Below, piece after piece: positions 1 through 8,459 of a stretch of DNA of 64,000 nt. Each line of letters opens with the position of its first letter. The stretch's first letter is position 1. The stretch comes from Pseudomonas sichuanensis (lineage in GTDB: Bacteria; Pseudomonadota; Gammaproteobacteria; Pseudomonadales; Pseudomonadaceae): positions 62,001 to 126,000 of the forward strand of contig NZ_QKVM01000002.1 in the NCBI RefSeq assembly GCF_003231305.1, in the 5' to 3' direction. The notes under the pieces are model-generated. The model saw only the letters and a list, made by a program, of their open reading frames with translations, had not been told where the DNA came from and did not search any database. A program made the position numbers and the translations under genes.

Positions 1-3000
1 TGAACGCGGCCACCAGTTGCAGCTTGTCGGACATCAGCAGGCCGTTGCCGAACACGTCACCGGCCATGTCGCCGACACCCACCACGGTGATCGGGTCTTC
101 CTGCACGTTGATGCCGCGCTCGCGGAAGTGGCGCTGCACGCCCACCCACGCGCCACGGGCAGTGATGCCCATCTTCTTGTGGTCGTAGCCGGCCGAGCCG
201 CCCGAGGCGAACGCATCGCCCAGCCAGAAGCCGTAGTCGATGGCGATGCCGTTGGCGATGTCGGAGAAGGTCGCGGTGCCCTTGTCCGCGGCGACCACCA
301 GGTACGGGTCGTCATCATCGTGACGCACCACGTTCGCAGGCGGTACCACGCCACCGTCCTTGAGGTTGTCGGTGATGTCGAGCAGGCCGGAGATGAAGAT
401 GCGGTAGCACGCCACGCCCTCGGCGGCGATCTCGTCACGGCTGCCGCCCAGCGGCAGGCGGCGCGGCAGGAAGCCGCCCTTGGCGCCCACCGGCACGATC
501 ACCGAGTTCTTCACCTGCTGGGCCTTGACCAGGCCCAGCACTTCGGTGCGGAAGTCTTCTTCGCGGTCCGACCAGCGCAGGCCGCCACGGGCAACGTTGC
601 CGAAGCGCAGGTGCACGCCCTCGACCCGCGGCGAATAGACGAAGATCTCGAATTTCGGTACCGGTTTGGGCAGCTCGGGGATCAGCTTGGGGTTGAACTT
701 GAAGCTGAAGTACGACTTGTTCTGGCCGTTGGCGTCCGGCTGGTAGAAGTTGGTGCGCAGGGTGGCCTTGATCAGGTCAAGGTAGCGCCGCAGGATGCGG
801 TCCTCGTTGAGCACCTGCACCTCGTCCAGGGCGGTGAGGATCGCCTGCTCCAGGCGCAGTTGCTTGTCGTCGAGGTCTTCCTGGGTGAGCTTGCGCGCCA
901 GGTAGAAACGGGTCTTGAACAACCGGGTCAGCTCGCGGGCGATGTCGGTGTGGTTGTTCAGGGTGCTGGCGATGTAACCCAGGTCGAAGCCCAGGCGGAT
1001 CTGCTTCAGGTACCGGGCATAGGCGCGCAGCAGCGCCACGTCGCGCCACGGCAGGCCGGCGGTCAGCACCAGGCGGTTGAAGGCGTCGTTCTCGGCGTCG
1101 CCCTTGACGATGTGGACGAAGGCGTCCTGGAAGGTGTCGTTGAGCTGCTGGATATCCAGGTTCAGGCCTTCGCTGTAGGTGAAGGCAAAGTCGTGGATCC
1201 AGAACTCACGGCCGCTGGCATGGCGCAGGCGGTAAGGGAACTCGCCGAGCACGCGCAGGCCGAGGTTTTCCAGAATCGGCAGCACGTCCGACAGCGCCAG
1301 CGGCGTATCGGCGTGGTACAGCTTGCAGTGCAGCGTGCGTTCACCGAGTTGCGTGAGCGGCTGGTAGAAGCTCATGGCCAGCGGTTTTTGTTCCGACAGG
1401 TTCAGCACGTGCTGCATGTCGACCACCGCCGAATGGGCGGCAAAGCGCTCGCGATAGCCGGCCGGGAAGCCTTTCGGGAACTCATCGAGGATGTTGGTGC
1501 CCTGGGCTTCGCCGAAGTTTTCCACCACCAGCGCCGAGTAATCGTCATGCCACGAGCGGCACGCCTGGATCACTTCGTTTTCCAGCTGCTGCAGGTCGAT
1601 ATCGATGCGGTTCTTCGGGTCGACGCGCAGGATCAACTGCACGCGGGCCAGCACCGATTCGGAGAAGAAGGTCCAGAATTCGCAGTCGGTGGCCTTCAGG
1701 CGCTCCATCAGCACCTGCTGGATCTTCTGCCGCACTTCGGTGGAGTAGATCTCGCGAGGCACGTAGGCCAGGCAGTAGCAGAAGCGGCCGTACGGGTCCT
1801 TGCGCAGGAACACGCGGATCTTGTTGCGTTCCTGGATCTGCACGATCGACATGGCGGTGCTGAACAGCTCGTCGACCGGGGTCTGGAACAGGTCGTCGCG
1901 CGGCAGCACTTCGAGTACCTGCGCCAGCTCCTTGCCCAGGTGGGCCTTGGGGTCGAAGTGCGAGCGGCGCTCGACTTCGGCCACCTTGCCGCGAATGTAA
2001 GGGATGGTATGCACGCTCTCGCCGTACACCGACGAGGTGTACAGCCCCATGAAGCGGCATTCCTTGAGCACATTGCCGTCTGCGTCGATCTGGCGGATCG
2101 ACACGTAGTCCGGGTAGGCCGGGCGGTGCACGCGGCTCGGTTGCGAGGCCTTGGCGAACGACAGCAGGCGCGGCTCGCGCAGGTAGGCGACGGCGTAGTC
2201 CTCGATGCGCAGGTCGTCGGCACCCAGGCCGGCGCGCAGCAGGCGGGTCAGACCGAGGAACGAGGCATCGTCGTAGACCAGGTGGCCACCGTCGGCATCG
2301 GCCTGGACGGTGAACTCTTCATAGCCGAGGAACGTGAAATGGTTGTCCAGCAGCCACGACAGGAAGCTCTTCACCTCTGCCTTGTCGTTCTGCGCCGGGC
2401 CAAAGGCGTTCTGCTCGACCAGTGCCAGCAGTTCATGGATCTTGGCCTTCATCGGCTCGAAGTCGGCGACCACGCCGCGCACTTCGGCCAGCACCTGCTC
2501 CAGCTCTTTGGTCAAGGTAGTGAGCTCGGCGCTGTTGGAGCAGCGGTCGATCTCCAGGTACATCAGCGATTCGTGGCTGACGCCCTCGCCCTGGGTGCCC
2601 TTGGGCAGCAGCTCGACCAGTTCGCCCTTGCTGGCGCGGCGTACGCTGAGCACGGTGGTCTGCAGGGTGTGGATGCTGTAGCCGCGGCGGTTGAGTTCGG
2701 TACGCACCGAGTCGACCAGGAACGGCAGGTCGTGGTGCAGCACCTCGACCACGGTGTGGGTGGATTGCCAGCCGTGGCGTTCGTAATCAGGGTTGTAGAC
2801 CCGCACCTGCGGGTGCTCGGGGTCGAAGCGCTCGATGATGCGCCAGGCGGAAAGCGTGCAGCCGGCGAGGTCGGACAGCCGCCGCTGAGTGAGTTCGTCC
2901 AGAGAGATGATGCCGAAGAACTGGTCGGCGAACAGTGCAACTTGTGGCAGGGACTGTTCGCTGATGTGCTGCGCCAGGGCCGCTTGCAGTTGATGCTGGA

Positions 3001-3034
3001 AGTCGGCTTTGCTGGCTGCGGTGAAGAACGCCAT
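1..3034 (-). CDS. gdhB: NAD-specific glutamate dehydrogenase, large type (5' part, cut by window edge)
   Basis: Oxidative deamination of glutamate to 2-oxoglutarate with NAD+, in the cytoplasm. The first ~1011 codons of a protein that in this family runs to about 1600 residues are present; the 3' end lies beyond position 1. The start ATG (3034-3032) is preceded by GGAG eight bases upstream. The N-terminus reads MAFFTAASKADFQHQLQ, the regulatory half follows, and near the window edge the catalytic segment begins: VPVGAKGGF, DKGTATFSD and GDMAGDVFGNGLL blocks typical of the 180-kDa NAD-GDH family. No stop interrupts the frame. It is divergent from the small gene at 3377. The glutamate/2-oxoglutarate link to the neighbouring L-2-hydroxyglutarate genes is thematic only. 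Identification is firm; the symbol follows P. aeruginosa usage. Confidence 0.93.
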   Translation of the reverse strand, partial: MAFFTAASKADFQHQLQAALAQHISEQSLPQVALFADQFFGIISLDELTQRRLSDLAGCTLSAWRIIERFDPEHPQVRVYNPDYERHGWQSTHTVVEVLHHDLPFLVDSVRTELNRRGYSIHTLQTTVLSVRRASKGELVELLPKGTQGEGVSHESLMYLEIDRCSNSAELTTLTKELEQVLAEVRGVVADFEPMKAKIHELLALVEQNAFGPAQNDKAEVKSFLSWLLDNHFTFLGYEEFTVQADADGGHLVYDDASFLGLTRLLRAGLGADDLRIEDYAVAYLREPRLLSFAKASQPSRVHRPAYPDYVSIRQIDADGNVLKECRFMGLYTSSVYGESVHTIPYIRGKVAEVERRSHFDPKAHLGKELAQVLEVLPRDDLFQTPVDELFSTAMSIVQIQERNKIRVFLRKDPYGRFCYCLAYVPREIYSTEVRQKIQQVLMERLKATDCEFWTFFSESVLARVQLILRVDPKNRIDIDLQQLENEVIQACRSWHDDYSALVVENFGEAQGTNILDEFPKGFPAGYRERFAAHSAVVDMQHVLNLSEQKPLAMSFYQPLTQLGERTLHCKLYHADTPLALSDVLPILENLGLRVLGEFPYRLRHASGREFWIHDFAFTYSEGLNLDIQQLNDTFQDAFVHIVKGDAENDAFNRLVLTAGLPWRDVALLRAYARYLKQIRLGFDLGYIASTLNNHTDIARELTRLFKTRFYLARKLTQEDLDDKQLRLEQAILTALDEVQVLNEDRILRRYLDLIKATLRTNFYQPDANGQNKSYFSFKFNPKLIPELPKPVPKFEIFVYSPRVEGVHLRFGNVARGGLRWSDREEDFRTEVLGLVKAQQVKNSVIVPVGAKGGFLPRRLPLGGSRDEIAAEGVACYRIFISGLLDITDNLKDGGVVPPANVVRHDDDDPYLVVAADKGTATFSDIANGIAIDYGFWLGDAFASGGSAGYDHKKMGITARGAWVGVQRHFRERGINVQEDPITVVGVGDMAGDVFGNGLLMSDKLQLVAAF

Positions 3035-3376
3035 CTGTGGTACTCCGCTTGGGCTTTTATAGGTGAAGCGTCGCGTGCGTGCGCCTTGTACGGATCAACC
3101 ATAGCCAACCCGTGGCAAGACGGAAGCGTTGGGTACCTGCAAAAGCGACTGCCCGGTGGCTGTGCCTTTACGGGAACCCATCGACTGGGGAGCTTAACGA
3201 CTGAACGGTCACTCCGGCTTGCAGCGCTGCGACATATTCGGTCAATGACCGGCAGCCAGCCTCGGACTGCAAGCTTCGCGCCGCAATCGGCAAAATCCGA
3301 GATTGAGGCCGCAACGCTTGACCTGCCGAACCTTGAAGCTGAAGCTTGCGCCTTTGACTACCGACCCGAGCCGCCC
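3035..3376. promoter_or_regulatory. Divergent intergenic region between gdhB and a small gene
   Basis: A 342-base stretch with no convincing gene on either strand. On the minus strand a TATAAA-like -10 (3056-3061) lies about 22 bases before the gdhB start, but no clear -35 is seen at the right spacing. On the plus strand I see no strong promoter or Shine-Dalgarno in front of 3377. The open plus-strand frame through this region is only the extension of an antisense frame of gdhB. Confidence 0.4.
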
Positions 3377-3730
3377 ATGCAATTGAAAACCGCCCTGCTC
3401 TTCGCCACCCCTTGCGACGACGAGGAAGACAACATGGCGACCCTGTGCTGCCACAGCGACAAGGGCCAGATGTTCCTGCTGACCCGTTACCCGGACGAGG
3501 ACACGGTCGACCTGACCCTGGATGACGAGCCGTCGACCCTGAATGGGCTGAAGGTGACACTGAGTGCCGAACGCTTGCTGATCGAGGTGGCTGCGGGGGA
3601 CCGCGATGCGCTCAAGGGCGATGAAGCGCTGGAAATCATCCTGACTTCGCAAGGCAGTGATATGGAGGAAGTGGCGCTGACATTGCGCAACATCCTTGAA
3701 GGTACCGGGACATTCAACAACGAACTTTGA
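3377..3730 (+). CDS. Conserved-type small protein of unknown function
   Basis: A 117-residue acidic protein beginning MQLKTALLFATPCDDEEDN and ending GTGTFNNEL. I do not recognise a family. It has no signal peptide and no membrane segment; the composition is rich in Asp, Glu and Leu with a hydrophilic middle, suggesting a small soluble cytoplasmic protein. The frame is open far upstream because it runs antisense to gdhB, so the start is inferred from the ATG at 3377 where the composition changes from arginine/alanine/valine-rich shadow sequence to a balanced protein. No good ribosome binding site precedes it. A REP pair follows the stop directly. Confidence 0.6.
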   Translation: MQLKTALLFATPCDDEEDNMATLCCHSDKGQMFLLTRYPDEDTVDLTLDDEPSTLNGLKVTLSAERLLIEVAAGDRDALKGDEALEIILTSQGSDMEEVALTLRNILEGTGTFNNEL

Positions 3731-3737
3731 AGGCGGC

Positions 3738-3836
3738 CTGCCGGCCTCTTCGCGGGTAAACCCGCTCCCACAGGTGCAGTGCCGCCCTTGGGGCTTGCAG
3801 TGAACCCGTGGGAGCGGGTTTACCCGCGAAGAGGCT
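3738..3836. repeat. Inverted pair of P. putida-type REP elements
   Basis: Two ~30-base copies face each other: CCGGCCTCTTCGCGGG... reading forward at 3741-3772, and its reverse complement ending ...CCGCGAAGAGGC at about 3808-3835, separated by ~35 bases. Each has its own internal GCGGGTAAACCCGC palindrome. Placed between the small gene and lhgR, where it may also act as a transcript end. Confidence 0.88.
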
Positions 3837-3893
3837 GCAACAGGCGACTTTGCCAGCAGCGCCTCCGTTGACAGGGGACCCTCGGAACAGGCA

Positions 3894-3910
3894 TTGTCTG
3901 ACAACCTGAT
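3894..3910. promoter_or_regulatory. Candidate LhgR operator, copy 1 (autoregulatory)
   Basis: TTGTCTGACAA (3894-3904) is a perfect odd-centred palindrome. The 15-base string GTCTGACAACCTGAT (3896-3910) recurs exactly at 4690-4704 in front of lhgO. GntR/FadR-type regulators bind short palindromes of this kind. It lies 19 bases before the regulator's ATG, so binding would block its own transcription. Confidence 0.7.
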
Positions 3911-3928
3911 CAATTGGCTCCCCCCTCC

Positions 3929-4639
3929 ATGCTAGAACTCCAGCGCCCCGACACCCTGGTCGAACGGGTCGTCAGCGCCATCCGCGGCGAGATCGATGCC
4001 GGCCGCCTGGCCGCCGAATCGCGCCTGCCCACCGAACAGCAACTGGCCGAACAGCTGAATGTCAGCCGCTCGGTGGTACGTGAGGCCGTGGCACAGCTCA
4101 AGGCCGATGGGGTGCTGATCGCCCGCCGCGGGCTCGGCTCGTATATCTCGCAGACGCCGCACGGCACGGTATTCCGTTTCCCCGACAGCCAAGGGCGCAA
4201 ACCGGACCTGGTGCAGATGTTCGAGATGCGCCTGTGGATCGAAACCCAGGCCGCCGCCATCGCCGCGCGCCGCCGCGATGCCGATGACCTGAAGCGCATG
4301 GCCCTGGCCCTGGGCACCATGGAAGACCAGCGCAGCGACTTCGCCACCGCCTCTGCCGCCGACGTGGCCTTCCATCGCGCTATCGCCGAGGCCAGCAAGA
4401 ATGACTACTTCGTTGCCTTCCATGATTTTCTCGGGGGCCAGCTGGCCGCCGCACGTCGCACCGCCTGGGAAAACTCCGCCGCCCACTCGATAGGCGGTTC
4501 GGCCGATGCTCTAAGCGAGCACCGGGCACTGTACCAAGCCATCTACGCTGGCGACCGCCAAGCCGCCGCCGCTTGTGCCGAAGCACACCTGCGGGCCTCG
4601 GCCAAGCGCCTGAAACTCGACCTACCCACCCTCGACTGA
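3929..4639 (+). CDS. lhgR: GntR-family (FadR subfamily) regulator, L-2-hydroxyglutarate-responsive repressor LhgR
   Basis: A 236-residue regulator. Residues ~8-75 form the winged helix-turn-helix (LVERVVSAIRGEIDAGRL, then LPTEQQLAEQLNVSRSVVREA, the GntR signature). Residues ~90-230 form the all-helical FCD effector domain with VAFHRAIAEASKN and the late histidine in EHRALYQAI that help bind metal and ligand. I chose the ATG at 3929 over the TTG at 3914 because the protein begins naturally at MLELQRPDTLVERV. LhgR of P. putida W619 is known to repress lhgO and to respond to L-2-hydroxyglutarate. The assignment here rests on the same fold, adjacency to lhgO and the shared operator; other effectors cannot be excluded. 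Confidence 0.85.
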   Translation: MLELQRPDTLVERVVSAIRGEIDAGRLAAESRLPTEQQLAEQLNVSRSVVREAVAQLKADGVLIARRGLGSYISQTPHGTVFRFPDSQGRKPDLVQMFEMRLWIETQAAAIAARRRDADDLKRMALALGTMEDQRSDFATASAADVAFHRAIAEASKNDYFVAFHDFLGGQLAAARRTAWENSAAHSIGGSADALSEHRALYQAIYAGDRQAAAACAEAHLRASAKRLKLDLPTLD

Positions 4640-4644
4640 ACCCG

Positions 4645-4677
4645 GAGAACCTCATCGCATTCCCGCGAGGTTTTCTC
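4645..4677 (+). terminator. Weak hairpin after lhgR
   Basis: AACCTC (4648-4653) can pair with GAGGTT (4667-4672), followed by TTCTC. The loop is 13 bases and the T-run short, so this may be only a partial terminator between lhgR and lhgO. Confidence 0.35.
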
Positions 4678-4689
4678 GCGCACTACTTA

Positions 4690-4704
4690 GTCTGACAACC
4701 TGAT
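4690..4704. promoter_or_regulatory. Candidate LhgR operator, copy 2 (lhgO promoter)
   Basis: GTCTGACAACCTGAT is identical to 3896-3910. The palindrome core here is TAGTCTGACAA, one mismatch from perfect. It lies 38 bases before the lhgO ATG, in promoter position. Confidence 0.7.
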
Positions 4705-4742
4705 AAGCAGATCCACCGACAAGAACACCAAGGTAATCCTGC

Positions 4743-5936
4743 ATGACTTACGACTACTGCATCATCGGCGGCGGCATCGTCGGCCTCGCCACCGCCATGG
4801 CCCTGCTGCAACAGCGTCCTGGGGCCTCACTGCTGATCCTGGAAAAGGAAGCCAGCCTCGGCCGCCACCAGACCGGCCACAACAGCGGCGTGATCCACGC
4901 AGGCATCTACTATGCCCCCGGCAGCCTCAAGGCTGACCTGTGCAAGCGCGGCGCCCAGGCCACCAAAGACTTTTGCCGCGAGCACGGCATCGCCTTCGAC
5001 GTCTGCGGCAAGCTGCTGGTAGCCTCCAACGACCTGGAAATGCAGCGCATGCAGGCGCTTTACGAGCGTTCGCAACAGAACGGCTTGAAGGTCGAACGCC
5101 TGGACGCCGCCGAGCTGCGCCAGCGTGAGCCGAATATCGTCGGCAAAGGTGCGCTGTTCCTCGACGCCACCGGCATCGTCGATTACAAGCAGGTGTGCAA
5201 TGCCATGGCCAAGGTCATTCGCCAGGCCGGTGGCGAGCTGCACCTGTCCACCCCGGTGCGCGCGATCCAGGAGCATGCCGAGCATGTCAGCGTCAGCAGC
5301 GACGGCAATACCTGGCACGCCCGCCAACTGGTGGCCTGCGCCGGCCTGCAGTCCGACCGCCTGGCACGCCTGGCCGGAGTGAAGATCGATCACCAGATCA
5401 TCCCCTTCCGCGGCGAGTACTACCGCTTGCCGGCGAGCAAGAACCAGATCGTCAACCACCTGATCTACCCGATCCCCGACCCGGAGCTGCCGTTCCTGGG
5501 GGTGCACCTGACGCGGATGATCGATGGCAGCGTCACCGTCGGCCCCAACGCGGTACTGGGCTTTGGCCGGGAGAACTACCGGAAGTTCTCGGTGAACTGG
5601 CGCGATGTCGCGGAGTACGCGCGCTTCCCAGGGTTCTGGAAAACCATCTGGAACAACCTCGGCTCCGGCACCGCCGAGATGAAGAACTCGCTGTTCAAGC
5701 GTGGCTACCTGGAACAGTGCCGCAAGTATTGCCCGTCCCTGCAGGTCGAAGACCTGCTGCCCTATGAAGCCGGCATCCGCGCCCAGGCCGTGATGCGCGA
5801 CGGCACCCTGGTGCATGACTTCCTGTTCGCCGAGACCCCGCGCATGGTGCATGTCTGCAATGCCCCGTCGCCGGCTGCCACCTCGGCCATCCCGATTGGC
5901 CAGATGATCGCCGAGAAGATCCTCAAGGCCCGCTGA
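4743..5936 (+). CDS. lhgO: L-2-hydroxyglutarate oxidase (FAD-dependent)
   Basis: Oxidises L-2-hydroxyglutarate to 2-oxoglutarate, feeding electrons to the quinone pool; membrane-associated without a real transmembrane helix. 397 residues, normal for the LhgO/YgaF family. The N-terminal dinucleotide-binding motif is YCIIGGGIVGLATA (residues 5-18), followed by a LILEKE strand-turn that binds the FAD ribose. HNSGVIHAGIYY is the conserved family block, and the C-terminal IRAQAVMRDGTLVHDF block completes the FAD site. The ATG at 4743 has AAGG ten bases upstream. It is placed behind its own copy of the LhgR operator and 43 bases before the transporter, so the latter is probably co-transcribed. Confidence 0.92.
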   Translation: MTYDYCIIGGGIVGLATAMALLQQRPGASLLILEKEASLGRHQTGHNSGVIHAGIYYAPGSLKADLCKRGAQATKDFCREHGIAFDVCGKLLVASNDLEMQRMQALYERSQQNGLKVERLDAAELRQREPNIVGKGALFLDATGIVDYKQVCNAMAKVIRQAGGELHLSTPVRAIQEHAEHVSVSSDGNTWHARQLVACAGLQSDRLARLAGVKIDHQIIPFRGEYYRLPASKNQIVNHLIYPIPDPELPFLGVHLTRMIDGSVTVGPNAVLGFGRENYRKFSVNWRDVAEYARFPGFWKTIWNNLGSGTAEMKNSLFKRGYLEQCRKYCPSLQVEDLLPYEAGIRAQAVMRDGTLVHDFLFAETPRMVHVCNAPSPAATSAIPIGQMIAEKILKAR

Positions 5937-5979
5937 TTCACCGCTGCACACCCCATTACAAAGACAATAAGGAAACCCC

Positions 5980-7308
5980 ATGTCGGTACACGAGGCGGCC
6001 CCGGCCGCAAGCGAGACCCCCGAACAGCAACGCAAACGCCTGCGCAAGGTGGCAGCGGCGACCATCTTCGGCTCGATGCTGGAGTGGTACGACTTCTATC
6101 TTTACGCCACCATGGCGGCGATCGTCTTTTCGAAGATCTTCTTCGACCCGAGCAACCCGGCAGTGGCCTCACTGCTGGCGTTCTCCACCTTCGCCATCGG
6201 CTTCATCGCCCGCCCCTTCGGCGGCGTGCTGTTCGGCTACCTGGGCGACCGCTTCGGGCGCAAACACGTGCTGGTGATCACCTTCTGCATGATGGGCGTG
6301 TGCACCATGCTCATCGGCCTGATCCCCGGCTACGCCACCATCGGTATCTGGGCACCGATCCTGCTGGTGGTGATCCGCATCATTCAGGGCCTGGGCGCCG
6401 GCGCCGAACTGTCCGGTGCGGCGGTGACTTCCTATGAACATGCCAGCGAAGGCAAGCGTGGCAGCCAGGGCGCCTGGCCGGCGCTGGGGCTGAACCTGGG
6501 CCTGTTGCTGTCGTCGCTGACCGTCTACCTGCTGACCATGAACGGCAATGAATTCCTGCTGGCCGGTGGCTGGCGCATCCCCTTCATCGCCAGCATCGCC
6601 CTGGTAGCGGTAGGCCTGTGGGTGCGCAAGAGCATCCCCGAGACCCCGGACTTCAAGGAACTCGACCACGCCGCTGACAAACCCAAGGTCTCGCCCCTGA
6701 AACTGCTGTTCAAGAACGACCTCAAGGGCCTGGCCGTGGTGTTCTTCGTCGCCATCGGCTACAACGCGCTGAGCTACATCTTCAAGACGTTCTCGCTGGC
6801 CTATCTCACCCAGTTCAAGGGCGTCGAAGCGCACGTCACGTCCCTGTCGGTGACCCTGGCCAGCCTGGTGGCGATCTTTGCCGTGCCGTTCTTCGGCTGG
6901 CTGTGCGACAAGTGGAGCAGCAAGACCGTGCTGATGCTCGGCGGGCTGCTGTCGGCGCTGTTCGCCTACCCCTTCCTGCGCTTGCTGTCGACCGGCGAGC
7001 CGATGCTGATCTATGTGGCCATCGCCATCGGCACCGGCATCCTGGCGCCGATGATGTTCGCCCCCCAGGGCTCGTTCCTCAGCCGCCAGTTCCCGACCCA
7101 GACGCGCTCTTCGGGCTTTGGCACCGGGCGTGAGGTCGGTACCGCAGTAGCGGGTGGCCTGGCCCCGTTGGGCGGGCTGGCACTGGTGGCAAGCTCCGCC
7201 ACTCACTCGACGGATGGCGTGGCATTGATGCTTGCAGTGGCAGGTGCCTTGGTGGTGGTCGCCGCCTTCTTCGATCAAGGCTGGCGGCACTCACGCACCA
7301 AGAACTGA
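5980..7308 (+). CDS. MFS transporter, metabolite:H+ symporter (MHS) family, probable 2-hydroxyglutarate/2-oxoacid uptake
   Basis: A 442-residue inner-membrane protein with about 12 hydrophobic segments. The loop 2-3 signature GYLGDRFGRKHVLV and the N-terminal block SMLEWYDFYLYATMAA are characteristic of MHS permeases (KgtP, ProP, ShiA relatives). Preceded by AAGGAAA with good spacing. Because it follows lhgO closely and downstream of the same operator, L-2-hydroxyglutarate or a related C5 dicarboxylate is the likely substrate; this is inference from context. Its stop is only six bases from the flhB stop on the opposite strand, with no hairpin between. Confidence 0.85.
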   Translation: MSVHEAAPAASETPEQQRKRLRKVAAATIFGSMLEWYDFYLYATMAAIVFSKIFFDPSNPAVASLLAFSTFAIGFIARPFGGVLFGYLGDRFGRKHVLVITFCMMGVCTMLIGLIPGYATIGIWAPILLVVIRIIQGLGAGAELSGAAVTSYEHASEGKRGSQGAWPALGLNLGLLLSSLTVYLLTMNGNEFLLAGGWRIPFIASIALVAVGLWVRKSIPETPDFKELDHAADKPKVSPLKLLFKNDLKGLAVVFFVAIGYNALSYIFKTFSLAYLTQFKGVEAHVTSLSVTLASLVAIFAVPFFGWLCDKWSSKTVLMLGGLLSALFAYPFLRLLSTGEPMLIYVAIAIGTGILAPMMFAPQGSFLSRQFPTQTRSSGFGTGREVGTAVAGGLAPLGGLALVASSATHSTDGVALMLAVAGALVVVAAFFDQGWRHSRTKN

Positions 7309-7314
7309 TCGGCC

Positions 7315-8457
7315 TCAGCTGTCGCGCCGCAGGTCGTCGGGGATGGGCAGGTCCTTCTTCAACGGCTCCGGCGGCTTGCCCCTGCCGGCGCGGTACTGGC
7401 GGATCTGGAACACGTACGCCAGCACCTGCGCCACCGCCATGTACAACCCGGCGGGGATTTCCTGCTCGATTTCCGTGGAGTAGTAGATCGCCCGCGCCAG
7501 GGCCGGCGATTCGAGGATCTGCACCTTGTGTTCGACGCCGATCTCGCGAATCTTCAAGGCCATGAAGTCAGTGCCCTTGGCCAGCAGCAGCGGCGCCGCA
7601 CTGCCTTTTTCCGGGTCGTACTGCAAGGCCACGGCATAGTGGGTCGGGTTGGTGATGATCACGTCGGCATCGGGCACCGCCGCCATCATGCGCCGCTGCG
7701 ACATCTCGCGCTGCAGCTGGCGTATGCGCTGCTTGACCTCGGGCTTGCCCTCGGAGTTCTTGTACTCGTCGGTCACTTCCTGCTTGGTCATCTTCAGCTT
7801 CTTGTGCGACTGCCAAAGCTGGTACGGCACGTCGAGCCCAGCGATCAGCAGCAACCCCGCAGCCATCCACAAGGCACTCCAACCGACCACCTGGAGCGCC
7901 TGGATGATCGCCAGTTCCATCGGCATCTTGCCGATGGCCAGCAGCGCCTCACGGTCACTGACCAGCACCACCAGCGCCACCACCAGGATCATGATGAATT
8001 TGGCAAGGGCCTTGAGCAGCTCGGTCAGCGAATTCATCGAGAACATGCGCTTGATCCCCGACAGCGGGTTCAAGCGGCTGAACTTGGGTTGCATCAGGCT
8101 GCCGGAGAACAGGAAGCCGCCCAGGGCGATGGGCGCGACGAACGAAATGACGAACAGCAGGATCAGGATCGGCTGCACCGACCAGATGGCCATCTTGCCC
8201 GACGCCAGCAGGAACGCCCCCATGCTGCGCTCATCCACGATCACTTCGCGGGTCAGGGTGAAGTTCAAGCGCATCAGGTCCATCAGGCTTTCTGCCAGAC
8301 TGCCGCCGAAGGCCAGAATGCCGCCCGCTCCCGCCAGGGTCACGGCAACCGTGTTCAGCTCCTTGGAACGGGCGATCTCACCTTTTTCCCGCGCGTCTTT
8401 TTTGCGCTTTTCGGTGGGTTCCTCTGTCTTGTCCTGCCCGCTCTCGCTTTCGGCCAT
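7315..8457 (-). CDS. flhB: Flagellar export apparatus protein FlhB
   Basis: 380 residues. Inner-membrane component of the flagellar type III export gate that switches substrate from rod/hook to filament. The acidic N-terminus ESGQDKTEEPTEKRKKDAREKG is the family hallmark, four membrane segments follow, and the C-terminal cytoplasmic domain holds the autocleavage site NPTH (in IITNPTHYAVAL). It is the last gene of the fliL-flhB run, with its start within a few bases of the fliR stop. No flhA follows on the minus strand: the lhg genes abut instead. Confidence 0.97.
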   Translation of the reverse strand: MAESESGQDKTEEPTEKRKKDAREKGEIARSKELNTVAVTLAGAGGILAFGGSLAESLMDLMRLNFTLTREVIVDERSMGAFLLASGKMAIWSVQPILILLFVISFVAPIALGGFLFSGSLMQPKFSRLNPLSGIKRMFSMNSLTELLKALAKFIMILVVALVVLVSDREALLAIGKMPMELAIIQALQVVGWSALWMAAGLLLIAGLDVPYQLWQSHKKLKMTKQEVTDEYKNSEGKPEVKQRIRQLQREMSQRRMMAAVPDADVIITNPTHYAVALQYDPEKGSAAPLLLAKGTDFMALKIREIGVEHKVQILESPALARAIYYSTEIEQEIPAGLYMAVAQVLAYVFQIRQYRAGRGKPPEPLKKDLPIPDDLRRDS

Positions 8458-8459
8458 GC

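Noticed and set aside
17..3730. A 1237-codon open frame on the plus strand
   Set aside because: It is antisense to the NAD-glutamate dehydrogenase gene over almost its whole length and has the typical Val/Gln/His/Arg-rich shadow composition. Only its last 117 codons (from 3377), beyond the antisense overlap, look like a real protein.
3741..3835. Inverted REP halves considered as a CRISPR-like or attachment structure
   Set aside because: Only two facing copies, no regular spacers, and the sequence is the familiar Pseudomonas REP type.
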